Shown in pieces: positions 48,770 to 59,555 of a stretch of DNA of 64,000 nt. The notes beneath the pieces were generated by a model. It saw only the letters and a program-made list of their open reading frames with translations. It did not search any database and was not told where the DNA came from. The position numbers and the translations under genes are program-made. How positions within the stretch are numbered: the first letter of the stretch is position 1; the number at the start of each line of letters is the position of its first letter. The DNA comes from Paucibacter sp. TC2R-5 (GTDB lineage Bacteria > Pseudomonadota > Gammaproteobacteria > Burkholderiales > Burkholderiaceae_C): the NCBI RefSeq assembly GCF_025717605.1, contig NZ_JAJIRQ010000007.1, positions 62,001-126,000 on the forward strand, read 5' to 3'.

Positions 48770-51427
48770 ATGAACGAAAAGTACGCACCTAACGAGATCG
48801 AAGCCGCAGCGCGGCAATATTGGAATTCCCGTGACGCTTACCGCGTAACCGAGGATCAAACCAAGCCCAAGTTCTACGCATGCTCGATGCTGCCCTACCC
48901 CAGCGGCAAACTGCATATGGGCCATGTGCGCAACTACACGATCAACGACATGCTGGCGCGCCAACTCCGCATGAAGGGCTACAACGTGTTGATGCCTATG
49001 GGCTGGGACGCCTTCGGCCTCCCGGCCGAAAACGCCGCGATCAAGAACGCGGTGCCGCCGGCCAAGTGGACCTACGACAACATCGCCTACATGAAGTCGC
49101 AGATGCAATCGATGGGCCTGGCCATCGACTGGTCGCGCGAAATCGCCACCTGCTCGCCCGAATACTACAAATGGAACCAATGGCTGTTCCTGAAGATGCT
49201 AGCTGCCGGCATCGCCGAGCGCCGCACGCAAGTCGTCAACTGGGATCCGATCGATCAGACCGTGCTCGCCAATGAGCAGGTGATCGACGGCAAGGGCTGG
49301 CGCTCCGGCGCCACGGTTGAAAAGCGCGAGATCCCCGGCTACTACCTGAACATCGTCAACTACGCCGAAGAGTTGCTCGGCGCTGTCGCAGACCCTGCGC
49401 ACAAGAGCTATCTGAGCGGCTGGCCCGAGCGCGTGCGCCTGATGCAGGAAAACTGGATCGGCAAGAGCGAGGGCGTGCGTTTCGCCTTCCCGCACCAGAT
49501 CAAGGGCGCCGACGGCTCGCTGATCCAGGACGGACGCCTGTATGTCTTCACGACCCGTGCCGACACCATCATGGGCGTGACCTTCTGCGCCGTGGCGCCC
49601 GAGCATCCGCTGGCCACGCATGCGGCCGCCGGCAATGCTGAGTTGAGCGCCTTCATCGCTGAGTGCAAGAGCGGCGGCACCACCGAAGCCGAACTCGCCA
49701 CGCAAGAGAAGAAGGGCAAGCCCACCGGTCTGTTCGTCACACACCCACTGACCGGCGCACAAGTCGAAGTCTGGATTGGCAACTATGTGCTGATCGGCTA
49801 TGGCGACGGCGCCGTGATGGGCGTGCCGGCGCATGACGAGCGTGACTTCGAGTTCGCACAGAAGTACGGCCTGGCTATCAAGCAAGTCGTCGGGGTCGAG
49901 GGCGAGAGCTACGACTTGGCCAAATGGGCTGACTGGTACGGCGACAAGCAACGCGCCGTCTGCATCAACTCCGGCGAGCTGGACGGCCTGACGCACAAGG
50001 CAGCTGTCGCCAAGGTCGCCGAGTTGGTCGGCGCCAAGGGTCTGGGCGAGCTGAAGACCACCTGGCGCCTGCGCGACTGGGGCATCAGCCGCCAGCGCTA
50101 CTGGGGCACGCCGATTCCCATCATCCATTGCGCCGACTGCGGCGCGGTGCCGGTGCCGGAGAAAGATTTGCCGGTCGTCTTGCCGGAGGAATGCATCCCC
50201 GATGGCAGCGGCAACCCGCTCAAGAAGCATGCCGGTTTTCTGAACGTCGCCTGCCCGCAATGCGGCAAGCCGGCTCAGCGCGAAACCGACACGATGGACA
50301 CCTTCGTCGATTCGTCCTGGTATTTCATGCGTTATTGCGACGCACAGAACAAGGACGCCATGGTCGGCGCTGGCACTGATTACTGGATGGGCGGCGCCGG
50401 CAATGGCAGCCCCGGCATGGACCAGTACATCGGCGGCATCGAGCACGCGATTTTGCACTTGCTCTACGCGCGCTTCTGGACCAAGGTGATGCGCGATCTG
50501 GGTCTGGTCAAGATCGACGAGCCCTTCACCAAGCTGCTGACGCAAGGCATGGTGCTCAAGGGCGCCTTCTCGCGCAAGCCGGCCGACGCGGGCAAGAACT
50601 TTTACTGGGAAGACGAGGTCGAGGTCGAGCTCAACGCGCATGGCCAGATCATCGGCGGCAAGCTCAAAGCCGATGGTCTGCCGCTCGAGTATGAGCTGAC
50701 GACGATGTCCAAGTCCAAGAACAATGGCGTCGACCCGCAGGCCTTGATCGACCAATACGGCGCCGACACCGCCCGCCTGTTCGTGATGTTCGCCGCCCCG
50801 CCCGAGCAGACGCTGGAGTGGAACGATGCCGGCGTCGAAGGCGCGCACCGCTTCCTCAAGCGGGTCTGGGCCTTTGGCGCCAAGCAAGAAGCGGCAATCA
50901 AGGCCGGCGGCCGCGACTATGCTGCGCTCAACGGCGACGGCAAGGCGCTGCGACGCGAGGTTCATCTGGTGCTCAAGCAGGTCAGCTATGACTACGAGCG
51001 CATGCAGTACAACACCGTCGTGTCGGGCGCGATGAAGTTGCTCAACGCCTTGGAAGGCTTCAAGTCGCAAGGCCAAGACGCGGCCGTGCGCGAAGGCTTC
51101 TCGGTGCTCTTGCGCCTGCTCTACCCGGCCTGCCCGCATATCGCGCACACCTTGTGGCAAGACTTGGGCTTTGCCGACGGCCTGGGCGATCTGCTCGACA
51201 CCGCCTGGCCGGCAGTCGACGAGGCTGCGTTGGTGCAAGACGAGATCGAGCTGATGCTGCAGGTCAACGGCAAGCTGCGCGGCGCGATCCGCGTGCCGGC
51301 TGCGGCCGACAAGGCGGCGATCGAAGCGGCGGCGCTGGCGAATGAGGACTTCATCAAGTTCTCCGAGGGCAAGCCGGCCAAGAAGGTCATCGTCGTACCG
51401 GGCCGTTTGGTCAATCTGGTCGTCTGA
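48770..51427 (+). CDS. leuS: Leucyl-tRNA synthetase
   Basis: An 885-residue class Ia synthetase. HIGH motif in [15 protein letters not shown], editing domain (CP1) with [12 protein letters not shown] and [12 protein letters not shown], zinc-type insertion [24 protein letters not shown] in [13 protein letters not shown], anticodon-binding domain and C-terminal domain. It charges tRNA(Leu) and edits misactivated amino acids. Complete, with no oddities. Confidence 0.97.
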   Translation: MNEKYAPNEIEAAARQYWNSRDAYRVTEDQTKPKFYACSMLPYPSGKLHMGHVRNYTINDMLARQLRMKGYNVLMPMGWDAFGLPAENAAIKNAVPPAKWTYDNIAYMKSQMQSMGLAIDWSREIATCSPEYYKWNQWLFLKMLAAGIAERRTQVVNWDPIDQTVLANEQVIDGKGWRSGATVEKREIPGYYLNIVNYAEELLGAVADPAHKSYLSGWPERVRLMQENWIGKSEGVRFAFPHQIKGADGSLIQDGRLYVFTTRADTIMGVTFCAVAPEHPLATHAAAGNAELSAFIAECKSGGTTEAELATQEKKGKPTGLFVTHPLTGAQVEVWIGNYVLIGYGDGAVMGVPAHDERDFEFAQKYGLAIKQVVGVEGESYDLAKWADWYGDKQRAVCINSGELDGLTHKAAVAKVAELVGAKGLGELKTTWRLRDWGISRQRYWGTPIPIIHCADCGAVPVPEKDLPVVLPEECIPDGSGNPLKKHAGFLNVACPQCGKPAQRETDTMDTFVDSSWYFMRYCDAQNKDAMVGAGTDYWMGGAGNGSPGMDQYIGGIEHAILHLLYARFWTKVMRDLGLVKIDEPFTKLLTQGMVLKGAFSRKPADAGKNFYWEDEVEVELNAHGQIIGGKLKADGLPLEYELTTMSKSKNNGVDPQALIDQYGADTARLFVMFAAPPEQTLEWNDAGVEGAHRFLKRVWAFGAKQEAAIKAGGRDYAALNGDGKALRREVHLVLKQVSYDYERMQYNTVVSGAMKLLNALEGFKSQGQDAAVREGFSVLLRLLYPACPHIAHTLWQDLGFADGLGDLLDTAWPAVDEAALVQDEIELMLQVNGKLRGAIRVPAAADKAAIEAAALANEDFIKFSEGKPAKKVIVVPGRLVNLVV

Positions 51428-51435
51428 AGCAGCTC

Positions 51436-51924
51436 ATGCAGCGTCGACGTCTTCTGATGGCTTTGGGCATTAGCCTGACGGGCTGCGGCTTTGCGCCGCG
51501 GCGCGAGCCCGAACTGCTGTTCCAGAGCCTGGCGATCAGCGGCATCAAGCCCGATTCGCCGATGGCGGCCGAGCTGCGCCGCCAGCTCTCGCGCACCTCG
51601 GTGGTGGTGGTGGAAGACGCCAACAAGGCGCAGCTGGTGCTGGTGGTGCTGAAGGATGTGCGCGAACGCTCGGCGGTGGTGTCCACGACCGCTGGCCAAG
51701 TGCGCGAGTGGCAGTTGCGCCTGAACTTCGACTTCATGCTGCGCACGCCCAATGAAGAGTTGCTGCTGCCGCGCACCGAGCTGCGCATGGTGCGCGAAAT
51801 GAACTTCCGCGAAACCGACGCCTTGGGCAAGGAGCAGGAAGAAGCCCAGCTCTACCGCGCCATGCAGTCCGACGCGGTTGCGCAGGTGATGCGGCGCTTG
51901 GGCGCCGTGCGCTTGCCTAGCTGA
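51436..51924 (+). CDS. lptE: LPS assembly lipoprotein LptE
   Basis: A 162-residue lipoprotein with a short signal (RRRLLMALGISLTGC, Cys17) and the LptE domain (LFQSLAISGIKPDSPMAAELRRQL, QVREWQLRLNFDFML, REMNFRETDALGKEQEE). It plugs the LptD barrel and helps to place LPS in the outer membrane. It lies between leuS and holA, the conserved order. Confidence 0.92.
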   Translation: MQRRRLLMALGISLTGCGFAPRREPELLFQSLAISGIKPDSPMAAELRRQLSRTSVVVVEDANKAQLVLVVLKDVRERSAVVSTTAGQVREWQLRLNFDFMLRTPNEELLLPRTELRMVREMNFRETDALGKEQEEAQLYRAMQSDAVAQVMRRLGAVRLPS

Positions 51925-51936
51925 GGCCCCATCAAG

Positions 51937-53007
51937 ATGCAGCTCCGCGCCGAAGCCCTCGCCCCCCAACTCGCCAAAGGGCTACGACCGATCTACACCG
52001 TCTATGGCGACGAGCCGCTCTTGATTCAAGAAGCGGCCGATGCGATCCGCGCGGCGGCGCGCGCCCAAGGCTATAGCGAACGCAAGGTCTTCACCGTCGC
52101 CGGCGCGCATTTCGACTGGGCGCAAGTGCTCGGCGCGGCCCAGGCGCAGAGCCTGTTTGCCGACCGGCAGCTGATCGAAATCCGCATCCCGTCCGGCAAG
52201 CCCGGCAAAGACGGCTCCGAGGCGCTGCAGCGTTACTGCGCGCGCCTGCCCGAGGATGTGGTGACCCTGGTCAGCTTGCCAAAACTCGACAAGACGCAGA
52301 CCAGCAGTGCTTGGTTCAGCGCGCTGGACGGCGCCGGCGTGACGCTGCGGGTTGACCCGGTCGAGCGGCGCGCGCTGCCGCAGTGGATCGCCCAGCGCCT
52401 GGTGGCGCAAGGCCAGCGCGTCGCGGACGGCGAGATGGGTCAGCGCACGCTGGCGTTTTTTGCCGATCGGGTCGAGGGCAATCTGCTCGCCGCGCATCAG
52501 GAACTGCAAAAACTCGCGCTCTTGCACCCCAAGGGCGAGCTGAGTTTCGAGCAGATCGAGTCGGCAGTCTTGAACGTGGCGCGCTACGACGTCTTCAAGC
52601 TCAGCGAGGCGGTCTTGGGCGGCCAGGTCGCGCGTGTTTTGCGCATGCTGGAAGGCCTGGAGGCCGAGGGCGAGGCGGCCGTGCTGGTGCACTGGAGCCT
52701 CTCAGAAGATATCCGCGCGCTCAAGCGTGTGCGCGATGCGGTTGACGCCGGCAAGCCGCTGCCGATGGCAATGCGCGAATCGCGCGTCTGGGGGCCGAAA
52801 GAACGCTTGTTCGAGCGCATCGTGCCGGGCCTGCACGCGGCTGATTTGACCCGTTTGGTAGCGGCCGCCCAGGTCTGCGATGGCTTGGTCAAAGGCTTGC
52901 GCCAGCCCGACTGGCCACAAGACGCCTGGGCCGGCTTGCGCCGTTTGGCGCTGATGCTAGTGGAGACCACAGCCGCGCGCGGGCCTAGGCTGGCGCTGCA
53001 GAGCTGA
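51937..53007 (+). CDS. holA: DNA polymerase III delta subunit
   Basis: A 356-residue clamp-loader subunit: N-terminal domain (YTVYGDEPLLIQEAADAIRAAA, FDWAQVLGAAQAQSLFADRQLIEIRIPSGK), lid domain and C-terminal collar. The family stretches GNLLAAHQELQKLALLHP and ARYDVFKLSEAVLGG are clear. It opens the beta sliding clamp. It begins 12 bp after lptE and is convergent with the ghrA-like gene. Confidence 0.95.
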   Translation: MQLRAEALAPQLAKGLRPIYTVYGDEPLLIQEAADAIRAAARAQGYSERKVFTVAGAHFDWAQVLGAAQAQSLFADRQLIEIRIPSGKPGKDGSEALQRYCARLPEDVVTLVSLPKLDKTQTSSAWFSALDGAGVTLRVDPVERRALPQWIAQRLVAQGQRVADGEMGQRTLAFFADRVEGNLLAAHQELQKLALLHPKGELSFEQIESAVLNVARYDVFKLSEAVLGGQVARVLRMLEGLEAEGEAAVLVHWSLSEDIRALKRVRDAVDAGKPLPMAMRESRVWGPKERLFERIVPGLHAADLTRLVAAAQVCDGLVKGLRQPDWPQDAWAGLRRLALMLVETTAARGPRLALQS

Positions 53008-53013
53008 ACCGCC

Positions 53014-53955
53014 TCAATAGCCTTGATGCCGCTGCACCAGATGCTGCAGCGGTTGACCCGCCCGCAAGGCCAGCACATTGGCCCGCACCACCGCGGCGGC
53101 GCTGCGCGGGTCGGTCTGCGCGGCGCAATGCGGCAAGACGGTGATGCGCGGGTGCCGCCAAAACGGATGATCGACCGGCAGCGGCTCCTGGCGAAACACG
53201 TCCAGCACCGCGCGGCTCAGACGCCCGCCATCCAGCGCCGCCAAGAGGTCGACCTCCAACACATGGGCGCCACGCGCCAGATTGACAAGGCTGGCGCCGG
53301 GCTTCATCGCTTCGAAGCGGGGGGCGTCGAAGAAGTCTCGCGTTTGCTCGGTCAGCGGCAACAAGTTGACGACGGTATCGGCCTGCGCCAGACCTTCGGC
53401 CAAGCCCGCCTCTCCGTGCAGGGTGTGCACCCCTGCCAAAACCGCTGGTCGGCGGCTCCAGCCGCTGACGGCGTAGCCTTGCGCCGCCAAAGACTGCGCC
53501 ACGCGCCCGCCTAACTCACCAAGCCCCAGTACCAGCACCCGCCATTCGCTCGCGCGCGGCTGCTGGGGTGCTTTCCACTCGGCCCGCCCCTGCTGTGCTT
53601 GCAGCTCAAAGAAACCACGGTGTAGCGACAGCACTGCCCACAAGGCCGTGTGCGCCATCGATTCGTTCATCGCGGGGTCCACCATGCGCGCCAAGGGGAC
53701 ATCGGGCGGCAGAGTCAGGTCTTGCAGCAGCCTATCGACTCCGGCCCACAGCGACTGGATCAAGCGCAGCTTGGGCAGACCGGCGAGACTGCCCGGCTCG
53801 GGGTTGGCAACGACCGCCACCTCCACCTCGGTGGCCTCCGCCGGATTGACGGGCGGTGCCAGCAGCCATTGCTCGTCGGGCATGACGCTTTGCAGCAGAT
53901 GCAGCCAATGATCACGCTCGGCCGGCAGCCAACGCCCCAGCAAGAGCAGACTCAT
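53014..53955 (-). CDS. ghrA: Glyoxylate/hydroxypyruvate reductase A
   Basis: A 313-residue D-2-hydroxyacid dehydrogenase of the GhrA type: substrate-domain stretch LRLIQSLWAGVDRLLQD, NAD(P) loop VLVLGLGELGGRVAQSL, LVNLARGAHVLEVDLLAALDGG and catalytic His in VLPHCAAQTDPRSAA. It reduces glyoxylate and hydroxypyruvate. Its ATG overlaps the stop of pncC. Confidence 0.92.
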   Translation of the reverse strand: MSLLLLGRWLPAERDHWLHLLQSVMPDEQWLLAPPVNPAEATEVEVAVVANPEPGSLAGLPKLRLIQSLWAGVDRLLQDLTLPPDVPLARMVDPAMNESMAHTALWAVLSLHRGFFELQAQQGRAEWKAPQQPRASEWRVLVLGLGELGGRVAQSLAAQGYAVSGWSRRPAVLAGVHTLHGEAGLAEGLAQADTVVNLLPLTEQTRDFFDAPRFEAMKPGASLVNLARGAHVLEVDLLAALDGGRLSRAVLDVFRQEPLPVDHPFWRHPRITVLPHCAAQTDPRSAAAVVRANVLALRAGQPLQHLVQRHQGY

Positions 53956-54458
53956 TCGTCTTTGTCTTCCACCGCCTCGCACAAGGCCATCAAGCCGGCC
54001 CGCAAGGTCGCGGTGCGCACCGCATGGCGGTCGCCGGGAAACAGCTCCCGCCAAACTTTGGGCGGTGACCCCGCATGCACCAGCGCCAGCCAGACCGTGC
54101 CTATGGGCTTGTCGGCGCTACCTCCCGTCGGCCCGGCGATGCCGGTGACCGACAAGGCCCAATCAATCGGGGCATGCGCCAGCAAGCCGCGCGCCATATG
54201 CAGCGCCACCTCGCCGCTGACCGAGCCGTGCAGACCGATCAAGGCGGCCGGCACGCCCAGCAACTCGGTCTTGGACTCGTTGCTATAGGTCACCACGCCG
54301 CGCTCGAACCATTGGCTGGAGCCAGACAAGCTGGTACAGGCCGCTGCGATCAGGCCGCCGGTGCAGGACTCGGCCGTACCCATTTTTTCGCGCCGCTGCG
54401 TCAGGGCGACGCCGATGCGATCGATCAACTCTTGCTCTTCGGGAATTAGCATATTCAT
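53952..54458 (-). CDS. pncC: Nicotinamide-nucleotide amidase (CinA C-terminal domain type)
   Basis: A 168-residue stand-alone CinA domain: AESCTGGLIAAACTSLSGSSQWFERG with the catalytic Ser, VVTYSNESKTELLGV, VTGIAGPTGGSADKPIGTVW. It deamidates NMN in the pyridine nucleotide cycle. It overlaps pgpA and ghrA by ATGA junctions. Confidence 0.94.
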   Translation of the reverse strand: MNMLIPEEQELIDRIGVALTQRREKMGTAESCTGGLIAAACTSLSGSSQWFERGVVTYSNESKTELLGVPAALIGLHGSVSGEVALHMARGLLAHAPIDWALSVTGIAGPTGGSADKPIGTVWLALVHAGSPPKVWRELFPGDRHAVRTATLRAGLMALCEAVEDKDE

Positions 54459-55003
54459 CACCCCCAGAAAAATCGCCACAGCGCGATGACCATAAGCGTA
54501 CATCCTGCCGCGACGAAATCATCGAACAAAATGCCCCAGCCCTGCGCCCAGCCAACCGGGCGGCCGCGCTCGCCCTTGAACAACTGATCAGCCCAGCCGA
54601 CCGGTCCCGGCTTGGCGGCATCGAAATAGCGGAACAGCGCGAATGCGATCAGCTGGCCCCAGAAACCGACCGGCGAAACAAGCCACAGGATCAGCCAGAA
54701 GGCGACGATCTCGTCCCAGACGATCGCACCGGGGTCAGGTGTTGCCATATGGCGCGCCGTCAGCGTGCAGGCCCACCAGCCGATCAAGGTGCTGGCCACG
54801 ATCAGCGCCGCCCATTGGCCGTCATTCAGCCAGGGGTTGATCAGCACAAAGCTGAGCCAAGCCCAGAGCGTGCCTACGGTGCCGGGCGCCTTCGGAGACA
54901 AGCCGCTGCCGAAACCCAAGGCCATCCAATGCGCTGGATGGCCCAGCATGAAGCGCGCAGTGGCACGGCGCGGCGCGGTGGCCAGGGTTTCTTCTTCACT
55001 CAT
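54458..55003 (-). CDS. pgpA: Phosphatidylglycerophosphatase A
   Basis: A 181-residue inner-membrane phosphatase: LGFGSGLSPKAPGTVGTL, IVWDEIVAFWLIL, ALFRYFDAAKPGPVGWADQL and GWGILFDDFVAA carry the PgpA signature. It dephosphorylates PGP to phosphatidylglycerol. The start overlaps the thiL stop. Confidence 0.95.
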   Translation of the reverse strand: MSEEETLATAPRRATARFMLGHPAHWMALGFGSGLSPKAPGTVGTLWAWLSFVLINPWLNDGQWAALIVASTLIGWWACTLTARHMATPDPGAIVWDEIVAFWLILWLVSPVGFWGQLIAFALFRYFDAAKPGPVGWADQLFKGERGRPVGWAQGWGILFDDFVAAGCTLMVIALWRFFWG

Positions 55004-55959
55004 GATTTGAAATGGTCAAAGCTGCTGAATTGGTGTGCCAAGGCCTGACCCTCGGCGTCGAGCAGGCGCAAGCCTGCTGCGGCTTCGATGCGGCCGATCC
55101 GCGTCACCGGCGTAGCGCTTTGCTCGGCGGCCTGTTGCACGGCCGCGCGCTGCCCGGGCGCCGCCGTGAACACCAACTCATAGTCGTCGCCGCCTGCCAG
55201 GCCGCATTCGCGTTTCAAGGCCAGCGATTGGGTGGCCAGCACGGCACTGCAAGGCAGCAGATCCACCTCCAGGCTGGCGCCAACGGCAGAGCGCTGCAAG
55301 ATGTGGCCAAGGTCGCCGATCAAGCCATCCGAAACATCAACGGCGCTGCTGGCAACACCGCGCAAAGCCTGACCCAGGGCCACGCGCGGCTGAGGGCATT
55401 CCATCGCAGCCCGCACTTGTGCGAACTGTTCGCCGGGCAGACTGATGCTGCCGCGAAACACTTCCAGCGCCAGCCGCGCATCACCCAATGAGCCGGATAC
55501 ATAAACATCGTCGCCGGGCTTGGCGCCGCTACGCAGCAGGGCCGCGCCGGCCGGCGCCTCGCCCATCACCGTAATGCCGATGTTCAGCGGGCCCTGGGTG
55601 GTATCGCCTCCAACCAGATGTATGCCATGCGCATCGGCCAAGGCAAACAAACCTTTGGAGAAGCCCGCGAGCCAACTGGCATCGGCACGCGGCAGCGCCA
55701 GGGCCAGGGTGAAGGCACGCGGCGTAGCGCCGCAGGCGGCAAGGTCGCTGAGGTTGACGGCCAAGGCTTTGTGGCCGAGCCGCTCGGGTGCCACCGTCGG
55801 CAGAAAATGCCGTCCTTCGACCAGCATATCGGTAGACACCAGCCATTGCATGCCCGGCGTCGGCGCCAGCACCGCGCAGTCATCCCCTATGCCCATCACG
55901 ACGCCGTCCTGGCCTTGCTGGCGCACGAAAAACTGCTTGATCAGATCGAATTCACCCAT
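55000..55959 (-). CDS. thiL: Thiamine-monophosphate kinase
   Basis: A 319-residue enzyme making thiamine diphosphate. GEFDLIKQFF at the start, VVMGIGDDCAVLAPTPG, TDMLVEGRHFL, and GLIGDLGHILQRS with AGGDDYELVFTA are ThiL signatures. The start at 55959 fits the family; sequence upstream is the divergent promoter of maeB. It heads the run thiL-pgpA-pncC-ghrA. Confidence 0.95.
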   Translation of the reverse strand: MGEFDLIKQFFVRQQGQDGVVMGIGDDCAVLAPTPGMQWLVSTDMLVEGRHFLPTVAPERLGHKALAVNLSDLAACGATPRAFTLALALPRADASWLAGFSKGLFALADAHGIHLVGGDTTQGPLNIGITVMGEAPAGAALLRSGAKPGDDVYVSGSLGDARLALEVFRGSISLPGEQFAQVRAAMECPQPRVALGQALRGVASSAVDVSDGLIGDLGHILQRSAVGASLEVDLLPCSAVLATQSLALKRECGLAGGDDYELVFTAAPGQRAAVQQAAEQSATPVTRIGRIEAAAGLRLLDAEGQALAHQFSSFDHFKS

Positions 55960-56156
55960 GCGAGGATTCTCGCCGGTGTACGGCACGGGCTTTGCAAGTT
56001 GAGGTCGCAAATACGCATTTCCGCGTATAGCCCCGCCCTCGCCAAGGGCTGACACTTGCTGTCAGCGTAAAAGTGTCAATATGCGCACTCCTACAATCCA
56101 ATGGCTCGCACGTCGAGCCCAGCAAGACTTCACAGGCCCGCCAAGAGAAATTGCCC

Positions 56157-58451
56157 ATGCCCACGTCCGAACAAAAGAACGCCCAGTTTCGCCAAGCAGC
56201 GCTTGAGTATCACGAGTTCCCGACGCCGGGCAAGATTGCGATCGCCGCCACCAAGCAACTGGTCAATCAACGCGATTTGGCGCTGGCATATTCGCCGGGC
56301 GTGGCCGCCGCTTGCGAGGAGATCGTTGCCGACCCGGCCAATGCCTTCCGCTACACCTCGCGTGGCAATTTGGTCGCTGTGGTGACCAACGGCACGGCCG
56401 TCTTGGGCCTGGGCGACATCGGCCCGCTGGCTTCCAAGCCGGTGATGGAAGGCAAGGGCGTGCTGTTCAAGAAGTTCGCCGGCATTGATGTGTTCGACCT
56501 GGAGATCCAGGAGCGCGACCTCGACAAGCTGGTCGATATCATCGCCTCGCTGGAGCCGACCTTCGGCGGCATCAATCTGGAAGACATCAAAGCGCCGGAC
56601 TGCTTTTATGTCGAGCGCAAGCTGCGCGAGCGGATGAAAATCCCGGTCTTCCATGATGACCAGCATGGCACGGCCATCGTCGTCGGCGCGGCCTTTTTGA
56701 ATGGCCTCAAAGTGCTGGGCAAGGACATCAAACAGGTCAAGTTGGTGACTTCGGGCGCCGGTGCAGCTGCGCTGGCCTGCTTGGGGCTGCTCGTCAAGCT
56801 CGGTCTGCCAAAGGAGAACATCTGGGTCACCGACTTGGCCGGCGTCGTTTACGAAGGCCGAGTCGAGTTGATGGACCCGGACAAGGCCGGCTTTGCGCAA
56901 AAGACCGAGATGCGCAGCCTCAGCCAGGCCATTGAAGGCGCGGACATCTTCCTCGGCCTGTCGGCCGGCGGCGTGATGAAACCGGAAATGGTGGCCAAGA
57001 TGGCCGAGCGGCCGATGATCTTCGCGTTGGCCAATCCGACGCCGGAGATCACGCCCGAGGAAGTCAAGGCGGTGCGCAGCGATGTCATCATGGCCACGGG
57101 TCGCACGGACTACCCGAATCAGGTCAACAACGTCCTGTGCTTCCCCTACATCTTCCGCGGCGCCTTGGACTGCGGCGCGACGACGATCACCGATGAGATG
57201 GAGATCGCCGCCGTCCACGCGATCGCGGAGTTAGCACAGGCCGAGCAGAGCGAGGTGGTGGCAGCGGCCTATGCTGGCGTGAACCTGAGTTTTGGGCCTG
57301 AGTATCTGATTCCCAAGCCTTTCGATCCGCGCCTGATGATGAAGATCGCACCGGCGGTGGCACAAGCCGCCGTCGCTGCGGGCGTCGCTCAGCGCCCGAT
57401 CAAAGACATGGAAGCCTACCGCGAGAAGCTGCAGAGCTTTGTCTACGCCTCCGGCACGACGATGAAGCCCATCTTCAACGTCGCCAAACGCGCCAAGAAC
57501 AAACGCGTCGCCTACGCCGAGGGCGAAGAAGAGCGGGTGCTGCGCGCGGTGCAAGTGGTGATTGACGAAGGCCTGGCCCGGCCAACCCTGATCGGGCGCC
57601 CTGCGGTGATTGCCGAGCGCTGCGAGCGCTTCGGTCTGCGCCTGCAAGAAGGCCGCGACTACGACATCGTCAACGTCGAAGAAGATCATCGCTACCGCGA
57701 CTATTGGCAGACCTATCACCGCATGACGGACCGCAAGGGCGTGACGGCGCAGTTGGCCAAGATCGAGATGCGCCGCCGCCTGACTCTGATCGGCTGCATG
57801 ATGCTGCACAAGGACGAGGTGGACGGCATGCTGTGTGGCACCTGGAGCAACACGGCCATGCATTTGCACTACATCGACCAGGTCATTGGCAAGCGCCCCG
57901 GCGTCAAGAACTTTGCCTGCATGAACGGTCTGATCCTGCCGGGCCGCCAAGTGATGCTGGTGGACACCCATGTCAATTACGACCCGACAGCCGAGCAATT
58001 GGCCGAAATCACCGTGATGGCGGCAGAAGAAATGATGCGTTTTGGCCTGCGGCCCAAAGCGGCCCTGCTCTCGCACAGCAATTTCGGCTCCAGCAACCAT
58101 CCCTCGGCCTTGAAGATGCGTGAAGCGCTGGGCCTGATTCGCAATGCCGCGCCTTGGCTGGAAGTGGACGGCGAAATGCACGGCGACACCGCGCTCGACG
58201 CCGCCTACCGCAAAGAACTGATGCCGCACAGCACGCTGAGCGGCGAGGCCAATCTTTTGGTGCTGCCCAATATCGACGCTGCCAATATTTCCTACAACCT
58301 ACTCAAGACGGCGGCCGGCGGCGGCATCGCGATCGGCCCGGTCTTGCTTGGCGCAGCCAAACCTGTCCATGTGTTGACGCCGTCGGCGACCGTGCGACGC
58401 ATCGTCAATATGACGGCGCTGACCGTCGCAGACGCCAACGCGGCACGCTGA
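56157..58451 (+). CDS. maeB: NADP-dependent malic enzyme (MaeB type)
   Basis: A 764-residue enzyme: malic domain (about 1-190, [48 protein letters not shown]), NAD-binding domain (about 170-430) and a C-terminal phosphotransacetylase-like domain (about 440-764, [25 protein letters not shown]) that senses acetyl-CoA. It decarboxylates malate to pyruvate. The ATG at 56157 aligns with MaeB; the upstream extension is not conserved in style. Confidence 0.95.
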   Translation: MPTSEQKNAQFRQAALEYHEFPTPGKIAIAATKQLVNQRDLALAYSPGVAAACEEIVADPANAFRYTSRGNLVAVVTNGTAVLGLGDIGPLASKPVMEGKGVLFKKFAGIDVFDLEIQERDLDKLVDIIASLEPTFGGINLEDIKAPDCFYVERKLRERMKIPVFHDDQHGTAIVVGAAFLNGLKVLGKDIKQVKLVTSGAGAAALACLGLLVKLGLPKENIWVTDLAGVVYEGRVELMDPDKAGFAQKTEMRSLSQAIEGADIFLGLSAGGVMKPEMVAKMAERPMIFALANPTPEITPEEVKAVRSDVIMATGRTDYPNQVNNVLCFPYIFRGALDCGATTITDEMEIAAVHAIAELAQAEQSEVVAAAYAGVNLSFGPEYLIPKPFDPRLMMKIAPAVAQAAVAAGVAQRPIKDMEAYREKLQSFVYASGTTMKPIFNVAKRAKNKRVAYAEGEEERVLRAVQVVIDEGLARPTLIGRPAVIAERCERFGLRLQEGRDYDIVNVEEDHRYRDYWQTYHRMTDRKGVTAQLAKIEMRRRLTLIGCMMLHKDEVDGMLCGTWSNTAMHLHYIDQVIGKRPGVKNFACMNGLILPGRQVMLVDTHVNYDPTAEQLAEITVMAAEEMMRFGLRPKAALLSHSNFGSSNHPSALKMREALGLIRNAAPWLEVDGEMHGDTALDAAYRKELMPHSTLSGEANLLVLPNIDAANISYNLLKTAAGGGIAIGPVLLGAAKPVHVLTPSATVRRIVNMTALTVADANAAR

Positions 58452-58471
58452 CAAGGGCTGGAGTTCACAGC

Positions 58472-58508
58472 AATCCGAGCACCATATTGGTGCTCGGATT
58501 GGGCCTTT
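58472..58508 (+). terminator. Intrinsic terminator after maeB
   Basis: AATCCGAGCACCA and TGGTGCTCGGATT form a perfect 13-bp stem around TAT, then GGGCCTTTG. Confidence 0.8.
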
Positions 58509-58701
58509 GTAGTGAGTTTTTACAAATGTTTGTGAGGGCTTACCGAGCCCCTTCCGACACAAGAGAAGTCAGCTGCACAGCCTTATAACAGCATGTGTGC
58601 GCTCACAAACAAAAGAGTAATATCACCCTGAACCGCGGCGAAGCGCTTGAGCTTTTCGGGCGTTTTAGTTACCATTGTGTTTTCAGGAACAGGGTTAACC
58701 C

Positions 58702-59112
58702 GTGACTTTGCTCTCTCGACCACATCCGTGGTCCGCTTGGCGAAAATCAGTCCTAGCCACTTTTTTGTTGGCAACGGTCGCGATCAACGTCCAAGTGCAG
58801 GCCAAAGAAACGCTTGCCTCGCTGGAAGTAGTCGCCTTGTCGGCACTGCCTCGTGAAGCGCAGAAAACGTATCAGCTGATCTTGACCGGAGGGCCATTCC
58901 CTTACGAGAAAGACGGCATCGTTTTCGGCAATCGCGAACGCATCTTGCCTAAACATCCAAGAGGCTATTACCGCGAATACACCGTCCCGACGCCCGGCGC
59001 CCGCAATCGCGGTGCAAGGCGACTGGTGTGCGGCGGCAAGCCCCCTAGCAATCCTGATGTTTGCTATTACACCGGCGACCACTATTCATCGTTTAAACGC
59101 GTTGGGCAGTGA
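58702..59112 (+). CDS. Secreted guanyl-specific ribonuclease (RNase Sa/barnase group)
   Basis: A 136-residue protein from a GTG, with a signal peptide (about 1-34, VQVQAKE cleavage). The catalytic residues of RNase Sa/barnase all stand in place: base-binding GIVFGNRERILP, Glu in YYREYTVPTPG, Arg in GARNRGARR and His in YTGDHYSSF. Two Cys (CGG, VCYY) may form a disulfide. It cleaves RNA after guanine. The barstar-like gene follows by 47 bp and protects the cell. Use as a toxin against competitors is inferred. Confidence 0.92.
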   Translation: MTLLSRPHPWSAWRKSVLATFLLATVAINVQVQAKETLASLEVVALSALPREAQKTYQLILTGGPFPYEKDGIVFGNRERILPKHPRGYYREYTVPTPGARNRGARRLVCGGKPPSNPDVCYYTGDHYSSFKRVGQ

Positions 59113-59159
59113 ACCGAAGGTGATGAAAAGTTCTGAGACTATATAGGAGGATCGCGACC

Positions 59160-59555
59160 ATGCTTTTGCAGACCGTCCGTCCCAATATCGTGCAGGCCAT
59201 TCGGGCCTACCGCGTAGAGGACTTGATGCACGCCGCACAGGATGCTGGACAGCATTTTCTGTACGCCAACCTGACCGAGGCGCAATCCAAGCAGGATGTG
59301 CTGGAGGGGATTGCGCAAGCTTTCCTGTTCCCGGCTCATTTCGGCAAGAATCTTGATGCCCTTCATGATTGCATGACGGATCTGGTGCACAAGTCCGGCG
59401 CTCAGCCTGGCTTTGTCGTTGTGCTTGAGCAGTTGCCCGACAACGCCAAGTTCGACCGCGAAGTGCGCGAGCAGCTGCTCGATGTCTTCCGAGAAGCGGC
59501 CGATTACTGGGCCGACCGCAAGGTTCAGTTCAGGTGCTTCTATTCTTTTCAGTAG
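59160..59555 (+). CDS. Barstar-family RNase inhibitor
   Basis: A 131-residue barstar-like protein: AIRAYRVEDLMHAAQDAGQHFLYANL, HFGKNLDALHDCMTDLV (the acidic helix that blocks the RNase site, including FGKNLDALHDC) and FVVVLEQLPDNAKFD. A TATAGGAGG ribosome binding site precedes the ATG. It binds the upstream RNase before export. Confidence 0.92.
   Translation: MLLQTVRPNIVQAIRAYRVEDLMHAAQDAGQHFLYANLTEAQSKQDVLEGIAQAFLFPAHFGKNLDALHDCMTDLVHKSGAQPGFVVVLEQLPDNAKFDREVREQLLDVFREAADYWADRKVQFRCFYSFQ

Noticed and set aside
49199-51238. A 679-codon open frame antisense to leuS
   Set aside because: It is the mirror of a conserved gene in high-GC DNA, rich in His/Gln/Ala/Gly with no domain. Similar long antisense frames over maeB, lptD, surA and the ABC genes were dropped for the same reason.
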